Positions 1 through 11,783 are shown, counted from the first letter of the stretch. The stretch is 64,000 nt of DNA from Tubulanus polymorphus (GCF_964204645.1 NC_134026.1:31226150-31290149); one strand, 5' to 3'. Numbers and translations: made by a program. Notes: generated by a model from the sequence alone, not told the origin.

Positions 1-231
1 TTACTGTAACACGATAGGTTGCTGTGGGTAGCCCTTACTTCATTTGATATTGGGCGTTTTTGCGACCTCGACTTTTTTGCCGGTACACTATTCCTACTGT
101 GGCATGCGAGTAATAAATTAGTTCACATATTCACCGTCAACGATATGTATAGGGGCAGCACTTGACGGTTACGATAAAGAGATGCGAAATTCTGAAGGTC
201 GTCGAGCAAGTCGACCCGCTTGGTTTTCGCT

Positions 232-2996
232 ATGGTAAGTCTACAATATTTAACCGACTAAAACACAAAAATGCATAGTTTGGGCCAGAATTCCTGACCA
301 AGCAGCTAGAGACTAACCCCTAAAAGGAATCCAGTGGGATTGGCAGACTCTTATTGGGGCTCGTCTGTGGACCCAAGGGCCCAATTCATTCAGACTACTC
401 TGCTTTCTCAACTCCACAAATCCTTCTTCACTAATCAGAGGCTGCCTGTCACAGTCTAATCCAATCCAGTAGTATTAGTAGTATTCTCCTCCCCTCTTTC
501 CTCCCTCTCCCCTCTCTCCTCTCTCTCCCCTCTCCTTTCTCCCCTTTCTCCTTTCCTCTCTCCCCTCTCTCCTCCCCTTCCCTCTCTCCCTCTTTCCTCT
601 CTCCTCCCTCTCCTCTCCTCTCTCCCTCTCCTCTCCCCTCTATCCTGTTTCATGTTGGGCTCTTATATCCAGATCAATCATAAAGATATTACAGACACCA
701 GGTGGCAGTACATAACCCCCCCCCCCATCTTGCAGCACAGCAGGATTTATTTATCATGGTATGAATTATATCTTGCAGGATCAAAAACTGACAGTTCAAC
801 AGCTGTATACAAGTGTATATGACCAGTGTTACTCGCCTTGTGGTAAATATCTGGCCGCGTGTAATAACTTTGGGAAAATAGCCGTATTCAAGTAAGTTAT
901 CATTTAACCAAATATTTAATGCAGATTTAGTTTTTGTTGTTTAATCTATTCATAGTAAAACGATACCCCTTTATTTTAGCATTTCAGCCGCTTTAAGTCC
1001 GGAGGGCAACGAACAAAACTGGAGACCTGTTTTTAAATTCACAGGTAAAATAACAGTTTCAATTATTGTCACCGTAATAACTATTGATGAATGTCTATTT
1101 CGATTCGGTTTAAGCAGACGCTCGCTGTCCTAGCACAGGCAGTTTTAGTAGAATACACCTGATATAGTCGTGTTCAAATGACCAGCACTAAATTGAACCA
1201 GCTAGCTTGAAATAGAATTTTTAATCCATTCTATACTGTATTGAAGGATTTTTTTTAAAGTCTTCTTTTACTCAATTAATTTCTTCTTAAATGAATCAGA
1301 TTTAAACCGATGCCTGTTTAAACAATTTGAAATAGTCATCAGTACCGGTACTGTACAGTACTGGTACTAGCTGTACAGTACCGGTACTAGCTGTACAGTA
1401 CCGGTACTGTACAGTACCGGTACTAGCTGTACAGTACCGGTACTAGCTGTACAGTACCGGTACTAACTAACTGTACAGTACCGGTACTAACTAGCTGTAC
1501 AGTACCGGTACTAACTAACTGTACGGTACCGGTACTAACTAACTGTACAGTACCGGTACTAACTAACTGTACAGTACCGGTACTAACTAACTGTACAGTA
1601 CCGGTACTAACTGTACAGTACTGGTACTAACTGTACAGTACCGGTACTAACTAACTGTACAGTACCAGTACTAACTAACTGTACAGTACCGGTACTAGCT
1701 GTACAGTACCGGTACTGTACAGTACCGGTACTAGCTGTACAGTACCGGTACTAACTAACTGTACAGTACCGGTACTAACTGTACAGTACAGTACCGGTAC
1801 TAACTGTACAGTACTGGTACTAACTGTACAGTACCGGTACTAACTAACTGTACAGTACCGGTACCAGCTGTATTTAGTCCCACATTTGAAGTTCGCACAA
1901 TTTGAATTCACTCGAAGGCGATGCCGGTCTCAGATGTACTTGAGAGTTTGTATCATTGAAACCATTGGTCAATGAGCAGATATAGTAAAACCAAGCTCCG
2001 TCTGAGATGAGTTGTTTCGATTGGAAGGTACACGGTAGAGTTTTATTGAGGTCTGTAGACTGAATGTATGTCTGATATTCAACATTACCAATACCTGAAA
2101 TAAATACAACTCACTTTAATCTAGGCCTATATACCCTGGACCCAGTCCCACAGTTCTGGATCCAGTTCCACAGTTCTAGATCCAGTCCCACAGTTCTGGA
2201 CCCAGTTCCACAGTTCAGGATCCAGTCCCACAGTTCTGGACCCAGTTCCACAGTTCAGGATCCAGTTCCACAGTTCAGGATCCAGTCCCACAGTTCTGGA
2301 TCCAGTTCCACAGTTCTGGATCCAGTTCCACAGTTCTGGATCCAGTCCCACAGTTCTGGACCCAGTTCCACAGTTCAGGACCCAGTCCCACAGTTCCGGT
2401 CCCAGTCCCACTGTTCTGTTCTGAACCCAGTTCCACAGTTCTGTTGTGGACCCAGTTCCACAGTTCTGAACCCAGTTCCACAGTTCTGAACCCAGTTACA
2501 CAGATCTTATATTGAAATATATTAACTTTTACTTAAGTTAGTAAATTTTTGAAGAGTTATGCGACAATTATTAAACTTACTAGTCATAAAGCGTAGTTGA
2601 TACGTATTAGAATGATTTGTAGGGTGTTGCATGATTAAACCTTGTACAGGTTGAGTACGAGACCATTTTAAACACGAGAAATTATCGCCGTCATAAAGAG
2701 TACTGTAGTCAATAGAGATAATGTGACCGGCCGAGCCATCTAGAAACTGAACGATCGGCATCGATAGACGTGACCCTAGAGTGGAATTAAAACAATATCG
2801 TCAAATTTATTGCATAAATAAATTGACGATTTGAAAGTTATTTACAGTTAAACTCGCGTTGAAATACGTCATTTTAGAAGTTGTCATATTCCTGAAGTCA
2901 TTAAGAGTCCCATAATTAATTACTTATCATTTGGATAAATTATCAATATTATGATTTGTGCCAACTATGACGACTTCAGCAGCTACAGCAGCAGCT

Positions 2997-3039
<43 letters not shown>

Positions 3040-6000
3040 CAGCAGCAGCAGCTACAGCAGCAGCTGCGAGTTTCACTGTAATTAAATCATACTTAAGCTG
3101 CAGTAACACGGTTTACTGTTGCACATGTTTTCTTTGCCTTCGTAAGGGACACATTTTTCCTCTAGTCCACAATTGATCTGAAATTGAACGGACAATGAAA
3201 TAATCAGGATTCAAATATTCTAGACCGAGATTCCACTTCCACAGTTCGAGATCCACTTCCACAGTTCTGGGCTCAGTTCTACATCAGGACCCAGTTCTAC
3301 AGTTCTAGGCCCTGTTGCACAACTTAGTGAATTAAGTCTTAAATCTTAAGACTGGTCTCAGTTATAAAATTGGCTATGGAACTAAGATATTCTTAGACTG
3401 GTCTTAAATCTAAAACATAACCCAGGGGCCGGTTGCATAGTCATGGCTTAGACTTAAGACCAGTCTAAGAACATCTTAGGTCCATAGACCACTTTTAGAC
3501 TTAAGTCTCAACTATGGAACCGGCCCCAGGATTCAGTTCAATAACTATTGGTCAATGTGACTCAAGAGGTTGAAATAAGTTAATTTCTAAATATTTGATT
3601 CAATTGTCTGATTCTATGTATTTTATTAGTATCTCCTTCTTACTCCGTTTTGTTTGTGGCAGAGTTCAGCCGCGTAGAATCTGAATTCACTGTCGTTGAC
3701 GAGAGTCTGTGGTAGATCCGTATAAATACTTCTGCTCGATAATTCACACAGTTTTTGATTAGGAGAATAATTGACCGATTGACAGGAAGTGACTGTCAGA
3801 CACGAGTTCACGCAATCCGTCGAACTTCGAACTGATTTAGTTTTAAATATTCTTTCGTTTAAACGCTTCCCTTTCAATGCGCACATAACTCCTGAATTAC
3901 ACCCGGACATTCGAAACAACGTTCCCCCGATTATACAACCCATATCTGAAAAGAGAGAAAAAATAGTGTTGAGTCAAGAGGTGAATTCCAGTCGTTGCGT
4001 AAAACAAAAAAAGAAATAAGAGAAATGTCGGGAATTTTGGATTCCCCGATCTGTGAGAACTCTGAATCAATAAAACCTGATCAAGTGAAAATTTACAACC
4101 AGTTTCTTATGCTGGGAAATGCCAGGGCATTTTGGATTCCCGATCTCTAAGAACCTTAAATACATCTAAAATCTAGAACCATTGATACTTGAAACAACCG
4201 ACGGTTGAATATGACCGGTATAGAAGTTTATTCTAACAGTTACGTGGTTTTAACTAAACCTTGTCATCTGAGACATGAAAACCCTCAGAATGAACGAGGA
4301 ACCTCCTAGTACTATTGATTATTTTTTATACTCTTTTTTACTCGTTTGTTATAAATCCAAAAGTTTCTAAGGCTTAAGCTACTTTTTGTAAGTTCTTACA
4401 GATATAACAAAACCTGGTGAGGATTATTTACATAATGTGTATAAGTAATAGTTGATTTATGTGAGGAAGTTGTCAGTGACAAGTGTTGTGCAGTAAATCA
4501 GCTCTGGTTGATTGATCGTATTTGATTATTACTGTTCACAATGTCCGCCGTCATTCGTTCGTTCGTTTGTTCCTGGTTTCTATATAAACAAGTTGTTTAT
4601 AAAGTTAATTACGGTTCAAATTCTGTAGAAACTTCTCTCAAATATTCTAAAACATGTTTCTTTGAAGTTTACTTTGAATTTTTTCAAATTTCCGTAGTTC
4701 TTAGTCGTATACGGTGGAACTAACTGTAATTTCGATCTCCAGATTTCTTCGATGAATTAAATAAAATCTGAATTACGAATAATTGTCCAAACGGTTCCAG
4801 CTTAAATGGACCAAATATTTCATTCGTATTAAATGAAAATCCTGGTTGAAAAATCTGTATTAAGTGAGTTCAAATTCAAGAGCTAAGAACAATATAATCA
4901 TGATTGTAATAAAAATTGGTCTAAATTGTGGTAAATTGAAATAGAGTAATTCAGTAAGGTCTGGACTGCTTTAAATATTTCAATTGAATTTAGAATCTGA
5001 GAAATAGAAGGTTTTTCCAAAATTTTAGTAAAACTTTAGCAATTTGAGCGCTGAGTGAGCATTATTCTATTGTTTATCACATTTGTAAATTTAAAAAACC
5101 TGATATTTATTTTAAATGATGATGAATTCATGATAAATAAGATTTACTCACTGAAAACAATGGTTAAAATAAACCAGTTCATGATGTGACAGTCCGACCG
5201 CTGAGTTCTCACCTACCACTAGTAACAGTCCGACCGCTGAGTTCTCACCTACCACTAGTAACAGTCCGATCGCCGAGTTCTCACCCACGGCTAGTGACAG
5301 TCCGACCGCTGAGTTCTCACCTACCACTAGTAACAGTCCGATCGCCGAGTTCTCACCCACGGCTAGTGACAGTCCGATCGCCGAGTTCTCACCCACGGCT
5401 AGTGACAGTCCGACCGCTGAGTTCTCACCTACCACTAGTGACAGTCCGACCACTGAGTTCTCACCCACGGCTAGTGACAGTCCGGTCGCCGAGTTCTCAC
5501 CCACGGCTAGTGACAGTCCGATCGCCGAGTTCTCACCCACGGCTAGTGACAGTCCGGTCGCCGAGTTCTCACCCACGGCTAGTAACAGTCCGGTCGCTGA
5601 GTTCTCACCCACCACTAGTGACAGTCCGACCGCTGAGTTCTCACCCACCACTAGTGACAGTCCGACCGCTGAGTTCGGCTAGTGACAGTCCGGTCGCTGA
5701 GTTCTCACCCACGGCTAGTGACAGTCCGGTCGCTGAGTTCTCACCCACCACTAGTGACGATAAGACTCCCTGTGATTGGTTTTATCGACGCTGCTCGCTG
5801 CATTTAACAACCAATCTAATAAAATAATCGCTCGTATCCCATTACGATCGATCTGCTCAAATTCACAAACTGTTTCATAAAACTTGTGTTAATTGTTATT
5901 ATTTGTTTGTGTAGCTCACGATGGCCCGGTTTATACTCTAGTATCAACTGATAGATTTTTAATCAGGTAACAAAACTTTCATTTTGATTATCAAAACTTA

Positions 6001-8881
6001 ATCAATTATTATAATAAAGTGTAATAATGATATGTATATTTCAGCGCTGGTACTGGTGATATTAAAGCCTGGATTTGGACTGATATAATCAGAGCTGATA
6101 ATTTCCACAAGGTAATCTCATTACCTAGTATTTCTAAATCTCAATCTAAGTGTCAGATTAAGGGGGTTTGTCTCGGGGGGGGGGTGGACCCCTGCTGTCC
6201 CGCTGAGGTTGCCCTTTTTGTCTAGGCAACTGATTAAAACCTATATATTTAGTACTCGCCCTCTTGGAAACTACATCTTTTAAGACAAATTTGGGGATCC
6301 CACCAGTGGCCGCTTTATCCGAGTAATGCCTTTTCTTCTGGACCCCCAAATTCCAATTTCCCTAGGTGTGTTCCTGAATTTATTTGAAATTCATCAATTA
6401 ATACATCGAGAATATTGTATGTATTTCAGACTCCGAATGTCGCGTGGTGTTTATCAGTTCCAGGAGAGTAAGTTCACTTTTCAATTAAAACTCAATTACC
6501 GGGGTAATTGTGACTGATTTTAGACTAAGTGAAAATACTTTTTATTATCATTCACATTTTCAGAAGTAGATTTGAACATCCGGAAGTGAATTCACTGGTT
6601 CTCGATAACAAGGTATTGTAAAATCAATCTCTCATTCGTGTTACTTTATCACCGTAGGTTCAATTTGTGATCATCCACATGGACCTGACTATTTTGAGAG
6701 GTCAATTACTACCAAACATATCAAAATACCGGTACTCTGAAAGTCTGGCTTGCGATGTGTTCTGAACTTCATCTGAGACATTTTTACTTGAAAATGAGTT
6801 ATTAGCAATAAGACATTTTACCTAAAAGTGATCATTCATACTTTCATAAGACACTGGTGAATGAATGTCTTGAGGAAACCTACATTAAACCCGCATGTAT
6901 ATTTTCCTATTCTGTAAAGTGTTTTTAACTATTTTCTAATTTATAGAATGGTACGAATAGTTTATTTGGAGCAGGAGGTGATGGTAATGTTTATATGTGG
7001 GATTTAGAATCTGGAAAACTTCAGGTAAAACAAAAACAATCCATGATTTCATAATTTCGCATTAAACTTGTACGTGTGAGGTTTTAATTTCAGAATACAT
7101 TTAGAGGCCACACGGATTATATTCATAGTTTAACATTACGTAAAAGTAGTAATGAATGTTTATCAGCTTCAGAAGACGGAACCGTTCGAGTTTGGGGTAA
7201 ATAATAACTTTCATCTCAGCATCCAGTTCCGCAGTTGTGAGCTGAGAGTTAACTCTGAACTCAGCATCCAGTTCCACAGTTGTGAATTAGAGTTAACTCT
7301 GAACTCGGGATCCAGTTCCACAGTTGTGAGTTAGAGTTAACTCTGAACTCAGGATCCAGTTCCACAGTTGTGAGTTAGAGTTAACTGTGAACTCAGCATC
7401 CAGTCCCACAGCTGTGAGTTAGAGTTAACAGTTCCACAATTCTCAATTGAGATTAGTTCATGTAGGGAAGTACTACTGGTATAATTCATTCGCTTTCCAT
7501 ATTCAAATATATACCCGGGTAACGATGGAGTCCAATTTGTACTCCACAACTGTCTAACTGGATCCACAACTATTGAACTGGATCCACAATTGTGTAATTA
7601 TTAATATTGATTGATGTGTATTATTGGAAATACATTTTGTTTACAGATGTTCGAATACCGCAGGAAGCTGCTCACGTTATTGAGCCGTATAAAACTGAAC
7701 GTTGTAACCGTCCACATTTAGGTAAATGGATCGGTTGTATCGCGATGGATTCAGCTGATGATTGGATGGTAAGACACTTTAATATTCTCCATTTCAACCT
7801 ACGCACTATGTTTCCAATTGCATACCAGTTAAACTTATTGAAGTCATCTGCAGATAGGTCATCACATTCCTGAAGTTGTCACAATATTCACCGAGTTATA
7901 TTTCCAATTTAATTTCACTAAATGTAAGTCTTCACATTTACTGAAGTCTTTAATTAATTATTGAGTCCCAATTTGTATTTATAATTCATGTATGTCGTGT
8001 CCCATAAGTCTTTATTTAGATAAGTCATCAACATAAGGCTAAACAAAAATGATACCTTGTTTCTCCGCAGCGGCCGGGTCATTTTAGTAAAATATGATAA
8101 AATTTATAAACAGTTCATTTCTATAGCGGCCGGGTCTGTTATGGTAAAATTGATCACGATTTTAAAAAAAGTAATGGATAGGGTAGATAGGCGGCCGGCC
8201 GGGTCAACATTTAAGCTCAGCAGAGCGGAGAAACAAGGTATCATTTTTTTTAGCCTAATCATCATTGCAACTATGATGGCTTAAGCAGCAAGTTTCACTT
8301 TAATTTGGGGGTGGAGCTAATCTGCGCAGAACTTCATGAGTGTCTCCTATGTGTTTAATGCTATAAATTGTGAACTGTGTTATGATGTATTTGATAGGTT
8401 TGCGGAGGAGGTCCTAATCTATCGTTATGGTACATGCGTTCTCTGGCTCCTACGACTGTCTTCACCGGTAGCAACGCCTGTCATCAATTTGTTAAATTTC
8501 ACGAAGACACAGTAAGTTTCATCGATCGACCACTAGATGGCGTTAGTTGAGTATTTGGTAATATTTCTCTTTCGCTTGTTATAGATTATTTCTGGTGGTA
8601 ATGAAAATCTGGTCACTCATTGGAATATCAGCGGAACATTAAAATCTCAAGTTCCCTGTTCCTCAAACAGTGTCTATAAAGTTTGCGTCAACGACAAATC
8701 CGATAGCTGCAAGGTATGTGTAAAATTCGTAAAGGAATTCTAAATATTTTCTTAGATTTGGAGCTTATTTCTGATGAAATGAATATATCTACATTTCTAG
8801 GTTCTCTCCGTCAGTGGAAACAGTGCAAACATCGATATCTTCACTAATTTCGGATATAAAGCATTTTCATTGTGCTTTTAA
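232..8881 (+). CDS. THOC6: THO complex subunit 6 homologue (WD40 protein), complete, multi-exon
   Basis: THOC6 is a WD40 beta-propeller subunit of THO/TREX, which couples transcription to nuclear mRNA export. Exons read: 232-234 (ATG ending at a GTAAGT donor), 779-891, 980-1044, 5915-5966, 6045-6111, 6430-6467, 6567-6612, 6947-7024, 7094-7196, 7647-7768, 8398-8511, 8585-8713, 8801-8881. All junctions keep frame and give 336 residues; the human protein has 341. Family signatures seen in order: [74 protein letters not shown], and the tail [16 protein letters not shown]. The start is uncertain: an ATG at 761 is also in frame and would give 341 residues without the first intron; the 232 start has G at -3 and a perfect donor. 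The 4.9 kb intron 1045-5914 carries a nested antisense gene. Identity is secure; exon 1 is inference. Confidence 0.93.
235..778 (+). other. Putative THOC6 intron 1 with CT-rich low-complexity tract
   Basis: If exon 1 ends at 234, this is a 544 bp intron with GTAAGT at 235 and TCTTGCAG ending at 778. Positions 484-650 are almost pure C/T on the + strand (CTCTCC-type units). The frame running through it on the minus strand is low-complexity Arg/Glu/Gly and is not taken as a gene. Confidence 0.5.
1341..1870. repeat. Palindromic satellite, about 22-24 bp units
   Basis: About 20 units built on GTACAGTACCGGTACTGTAC, a perfect 20-base palindrome, joined by short AGCT or AACTAACT linkers. It ends 3 bases from the stop codon of the nested minus-strand gene, so it lies in that gene's 3' flank or UTR and in THOC6 intron DNA. 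Confidence 0.9.
1874..5182 (-). CDS. Nested secreted PAN/Apple plus F5/8-fucolectin-like protein, 239 aa
   Basis: Four exons on the minus strand: 5152-5182 (10 codons plus 1 nt, GTGAGT donor), 3644-3945 (acceptor CTCTCTTTTCAG, donor GTAAGA), 2581-2746 (donor GTAAGT), 1874-2094 (acceptor TTATTTCAG, stop TAA). All phases agree. Residues 1-20 are hydrophobic ([10 protein letters not shown], then a Gly/Ile stretch), fitting a signal peptide. Residues about 30-106 look like a PAN/Apple domain: Cys-rich, with DCVNSC, a central Cys, KLCEL and FRFYAAELC. Residues 112-239 contain [11 protein letters not shown] and end LCELQMWD, like the end of F5/8-type or fucolectin domains (LCEVEV-type). PAN and galactose-binding folds bind protein or sugar ligands, so an extracellular recognition role is inferred. 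The whole gene lies inside one THOC6 intron, antisense. The exon 3 acceptor (CAG before 2746) is the weakest junction; a stronger-looking TAG at 2777 would give a stop. Confidence 0.75.
2135..2502. repeat. 22-bp minisatellite (GTTCCACAGTT core)
   Basis: Tandem CCAGTTCCACAGTTCTGGAT-type units, about 16 copies, inside an intron of the nested lectin-like gene and of THOC6. The same core recurs at many other places in the window. Confidence 0.9.
2978..3067. repeat. CAG-rich trinucleotide repeat
   Basis: Imperfect (CAG)n with TAC, CTG and TAG interruptions, intronic. The poly-Ala and other homopolymer frames through it are not taken as coding. Confidence 0.85.
3302..3530. repeat. Fold-back element pair (GGGGCCGGTTGCATAGT ends)
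   Basis: The segment about 3424-3527 begins GGGGCCGGTTGCATAGT and ends with the near-complement ACTATGGAACCGGCCCC, with internal TTAAGACCAGTCTAAG palindromic motifs. A diverged relative occupies about 3302-3420. Related sequence occurs at 36,740-36,990, 56,130-56,500 and 57,140-57,490. Confidence 0.7.
5189..5757. repeat. 36-bp minisatellite, about 16 copies
   Basis: Units of the form AGTCCGACCGCTGAGTTC followed by TCACCTACCACTAGTAAC or close variants. The array starts 6 bases upstream of the nested gene's ATG, so it forms that gene's 5' flank. Because 36 is a multiple of three, both strands stay open for long stretches; these frames are satellite artefacts. Read on the minus strand, each unit contains GGTGAGAAC, a donor-like motif. 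Confidence 0.9.
7213..7450. repeat. Minisatellite with GTTCCACAGTTGTGAG and GAGTTAACTC
   Basis: About 4-5 units of roughly 55 bp in the THOC6 intron after exon 7094-7196. Each unit pairs the GTTCCACAGTT core with the palindrome AGAGTTAACTCT, the same building blocks as the 110-bp palindromic element at 53,087. Confidence 0.8.
8037..8255 (+). mobile_element. MITE copy 1, PIF/Harbinger-like, 219 bp, in THOC6 intron
   Basis: Ends are inverted repeats: GGCTAAACAAAAATGATACC at the left and GGTATCATTTTTTTTAGCC at the right, extending inward through CTTGTTTCTCCGC. Flanked by TAA at 8034-8036 and 8256-8258. A 3-bp TWA duplication is characteristic of PIF/Harbinger insertions. Internal GCGGCCGGGTC motifs are shared with the copies at 38,074 and 62,457. 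No transposase. Confidence 0.85.
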
Positions 8882-8908
8882 AAGTGAATTTTATTGTTGT
8901 AATTTTGT

Positions 8909-8914
8909 AATAAA
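8909..8914 (+). terminator. THOC6 polyadenylation signal
   Basis: AATAAA lies 28 bases after the THOC6 stop codon at 8879-8881, the usual position for a short 3' UTR. Confidence 0.75.
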
Positions 8915-8994
8915 CGTGGCATTTAATGTGTAACTTAAACACGCACTTCTCTCCTGTCGATTTGATTGTACTAGACACTAATACTCCACTCATC

Positions 8995-10694
8995 TGGTAG
9001 GAGAGGGACAGAGACATCAGAGAGAGGGAGGAGAGAGAGACATCAGACTAGAGAGAGAGAGAGGGAGGAGAGGGAGAGATATCAGACTAGAGAGGGAGAG
9101 AGAGGGAGGACAGGGACAGAGACATCAGAGAGAGGGAGGAGAGAGAGACATCAGACTAGAGAGAGAGAGAGGGAGGAGAGGGAGAGATATCAGACTAGAG
9201 AGGGAGAGGGAGGAGGGGACAAGAGACAGAGAGAGGGAGACATCAGACTAGAGAGAGAGGGGAGGAGAGGGACAGAGACATCAGAGAGAGGGAGGAGAGA
9301 GAGGGAGGAGAGGGAGACATCAGACTAGAGAGAGAGGGGAGGAGAGGGACAGAGATATCAGACTAAAAAGGGGAGATATATCAGACTAGAGAGAGGGAGG
9401 AGAGGGAGACATCAGACTAGAGAGAGGGAGGAGAGGGAGACATCAGACTAGAGAGAGGGAGTGGGAGAGATATCAGACTAAAAAGGGGAGAGAGGGAGGA
9501 GAAGGAGACATCAGAGAGTGCGAGGAGAGGGAGACATCAGACTAGAGAGAGGGAGGAGAGGGAGACATCAGACTAGAGAGAGGGAGAGGGAGAGATATCA
9601 GACTAAAAAGAGGGGAGAGAGGGAGGAGAAGGAGACATCAGAGAGTGCGAGGAGAGGGAGACATCAGACTAGAGAGAGGGAGGAGAGGGAGACATCAGAC
9701 TAGAGAGAGGGAGAGGGAGAGATATCAGACTAAAAAGAGGGGAGAGAGGGAGGAGAAGGAGACATCAGAGAGTGCGAGGAGAGGGAGACATCAGACTAGA
9801 GAGAGGGAGGAGAGGGAGACATCAGACTAGAGAGAGGGAGGAGAGGGAGACATCAGACTAGAGAGAGGGAGAGGGAGAGATATCAGACTAAAAAGAGGGG
9901 AGAGAGGGAGGAGAAGGAGACATCAGAGAGTGCGAGGAGAGGGAGACATCAGACTAGAGAGAGGGAGGAGAGGGAGACATCAGACTAGAGAGAGGGAGAG
10001 GGAGAGATATCAGACTAAAAAGAGGGGAGAGAGGGAGAAGGAGACATCAGAGAGTGCGAGGAGAGGGAGACATCAGACTAGAGAGAGGGAGGAGAGGGAG
10101 ACATCAGACTAGAGAGAGGGAGGAGAGGGAGACATCAGACTAGAGAGAGGGAGAGGGAGAGATATCAGACTAAAAAGAGGGGAGAGAGGGAGGAGAAGGA
10201 GACATCAGAGAGTGCGAGGAGAGGGAGACATCAGACTAGAGAGAGGGAGGAGAGGGAGACATCAGACTAGAGAGAGGGAGAGGGAGAGATATCAGACTAA
10301 AAAGAGGGGAGAGAGGGAGGAGAAGGAGACATCAGAGAGTGCGAGGAGAGGGAGACATCAGACTAGAGAGAGGGAGGAGAGGGAGACATCAGACTAGAGA
10401 GGGAGGAGAGGGAGAGATATCAGACTAAAAAGAGGGGAGAGAGGGAGGAGAAGGAGACATCAGAGAGTGCGAGGAGAGGGAGACATCAGACTAGAGAGAG
10501 GGAGAGGGAGAGATATCAGACTAAAAAGAGGGGAGAGAGGGAGGAGACATCAGAGAGTGCGAGGAGAGGGAGACATCAGACTAGAGAGAGGGAGGAGAGG
10601 GAGACATCAGACTAGAGAGAGGGAGAGGGAGAGATATCAGACTAAAAAGAGGGGAGAGAGGGAGGAGACATCAGAGAGTGCGAGGAGAGGGAGA
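8995..10694. repeat. Purine-rich satellite with higher-order units
   Basis: 1.7 kb of GA-rich sequence built from GAGAGGGAGACATCAGACTA and AGAGATATCAGACTAAAAAG blocks. Larger blocks of roughly 100-160 bp recur from about 9,480 to 10,690. It fills most of the gap between the convergent THOC6 and kinesin genes. Arg/Glu-rich reading frames through it are not credible genes. Confidence 0.95.
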
Positions 10695-10699
10695 GTGTA

Positions 10700-11377
10700 A
10701 TGTAAAGTATGAAAGGGTTAATCCAAGTATGAGTATTTAAGGGTCAAGGATCACACGACCTAAAGTCATGTGGTGCTTTTGTGCCACAACTGGATCTGTC
10801 TTCTTTTCCTGGACACCATCATCATCATCAAGGATGATCCCCACATTTACAAGAGGAAGAGGGAGTGGAGAGGAAGTGGGGAGAGGAAGAGGGTGGAGAG
10901 AGGAGAGGAAGTCATCCTCGCTTGCCAGGGGTCCAGTATCACTCCCGAACTCGCTTCCACCAGCCCCCTGGCCTCACGAAGCGTGATTTCATTACTCCCG
11001 CTGTTGCGCGTGACGTCATATATTGATTTGCGAAATACTTCCTTGTTCGGTAAAACGTTCGCTGATTGGTCCATTTAACGGGAAAACCAACAGAAGTCTA
11101 CTGTCGGTTTGTTACAAGCGCTGTGATTGGTACGACCGGATTCTGGTCGGCTAGTAACGACTCCAACGACTCGTGAGGTCAAGGGGTTTGGGGAACAGCT
11201 TTAGCGTAGTGGGTTCGAATCCCTTGACGGGTGAAGATGAGAGGAAGTGGAAAGGAGAGGGTGGAGAGGAAGTGGGGAGAGAGGAGAGGAAGTGGGGAGA
11301 GAGAGGAGAGGAAGTGGGGAGGAAGAGGGTGGAGAGGAAAGAGAGAGAACATGAATTTATAACATTAAAGTAACAAA
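10700..11377. other. Intergenic: GGAGAGGAAGTGG tracts and a dispersed fragment
   Basis: Purine tracts GGAGAGGAAGTGGGGAGA at about 10,855-10,915 and 11,230-11,345 bracket a non-repetitive piece. That piece contains CATCCTCGCTTGCCAGGG (similar text at about 36,067), a TGACGTCA and two ATTGGT boxes. GGGTTCGAATCCC near 11,212 resembles a tRNA T-arm/B-box, with flanking GTCAAGGG and CCCTTGAC, but no cloverleaf can be drawn. No gene seen. Confidence 0.5.
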
Positions 11378-11383
11378 TTTATT
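11378..11383 (-). terminator. Kinesin distal polyadenylation signal
   Basis: AATAAA on the minus strand about 350 bases past the stop codon. A closer AATAAA lies at 11631-11636, directly after the triplicated stop-codon repeat, and either could be used. Confidence 0.5.
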
Positions 11384-11636
11384 CCATAAAATACATTTTT
11401 ACAAATTGAATAAAATATATATTTCCATCATTTCTAATAATGTTAAAGATACAGATCTTATACAGAAATCAATTAATATTAACTAATAACAAGAGGATGG
11501 ACAGCTCCAATAAAATGGAGGACGCAGTCCAGTTAAACAAGACGATGGACAGCTCCATTCAAACGTAAGATGCGGTCCAGTAGAATCGATTCATTGATTT
11601 AGAAATGAACTCAAAGGTCTTGAGCAGGTATTTATT

Positions 11637-11783
11637 CTACTGTTGCCGATAGTGTTGTCTATGATTGTTGCCACGTCCGTTAGTTACTGTTGCCGATAGT
11701 GTTGTCTATGAATGTTGCCACATCCGTTAGTTACTGTTGCCGATAGTGTTGTCTATGATTGTTGCTACGTCCGTTAGTTTCAG
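11637..11783 (-). repeat. 47-bp repeat, three copies, spanning the kinesin stop codon
   Basis: Three copies of a 47-bp unit. The coding copy contains the last kinesin codons (…YRQQ) and TAA at 11731-11733; the next two copies repeat this past the stop and carry TAA and TAG at the equivalent spot. The unit length is not a multiple of three. Confidence 0.9.

Noticed and set aside
5148-5827. Long open frames on both strands through the 36-bp array
   Set aside because: Exact translation of a satellite whose period is a multiple of three. Only the first 10 codons of the nested gene, in a different frame, are accepted here.
8057-8284. Similar 60-75 codon frames at 8,057, 38,025 and 62,434
   Set aside because: They are shadows of the three MITE copies, which explains their similarity.
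11170-11235. tRNA gene suggested by GGGTTCGAATCCC
   Set aside because: No acceptor stem, anticodon arm or A-box in the right place; likely chance or a SINE fragment.
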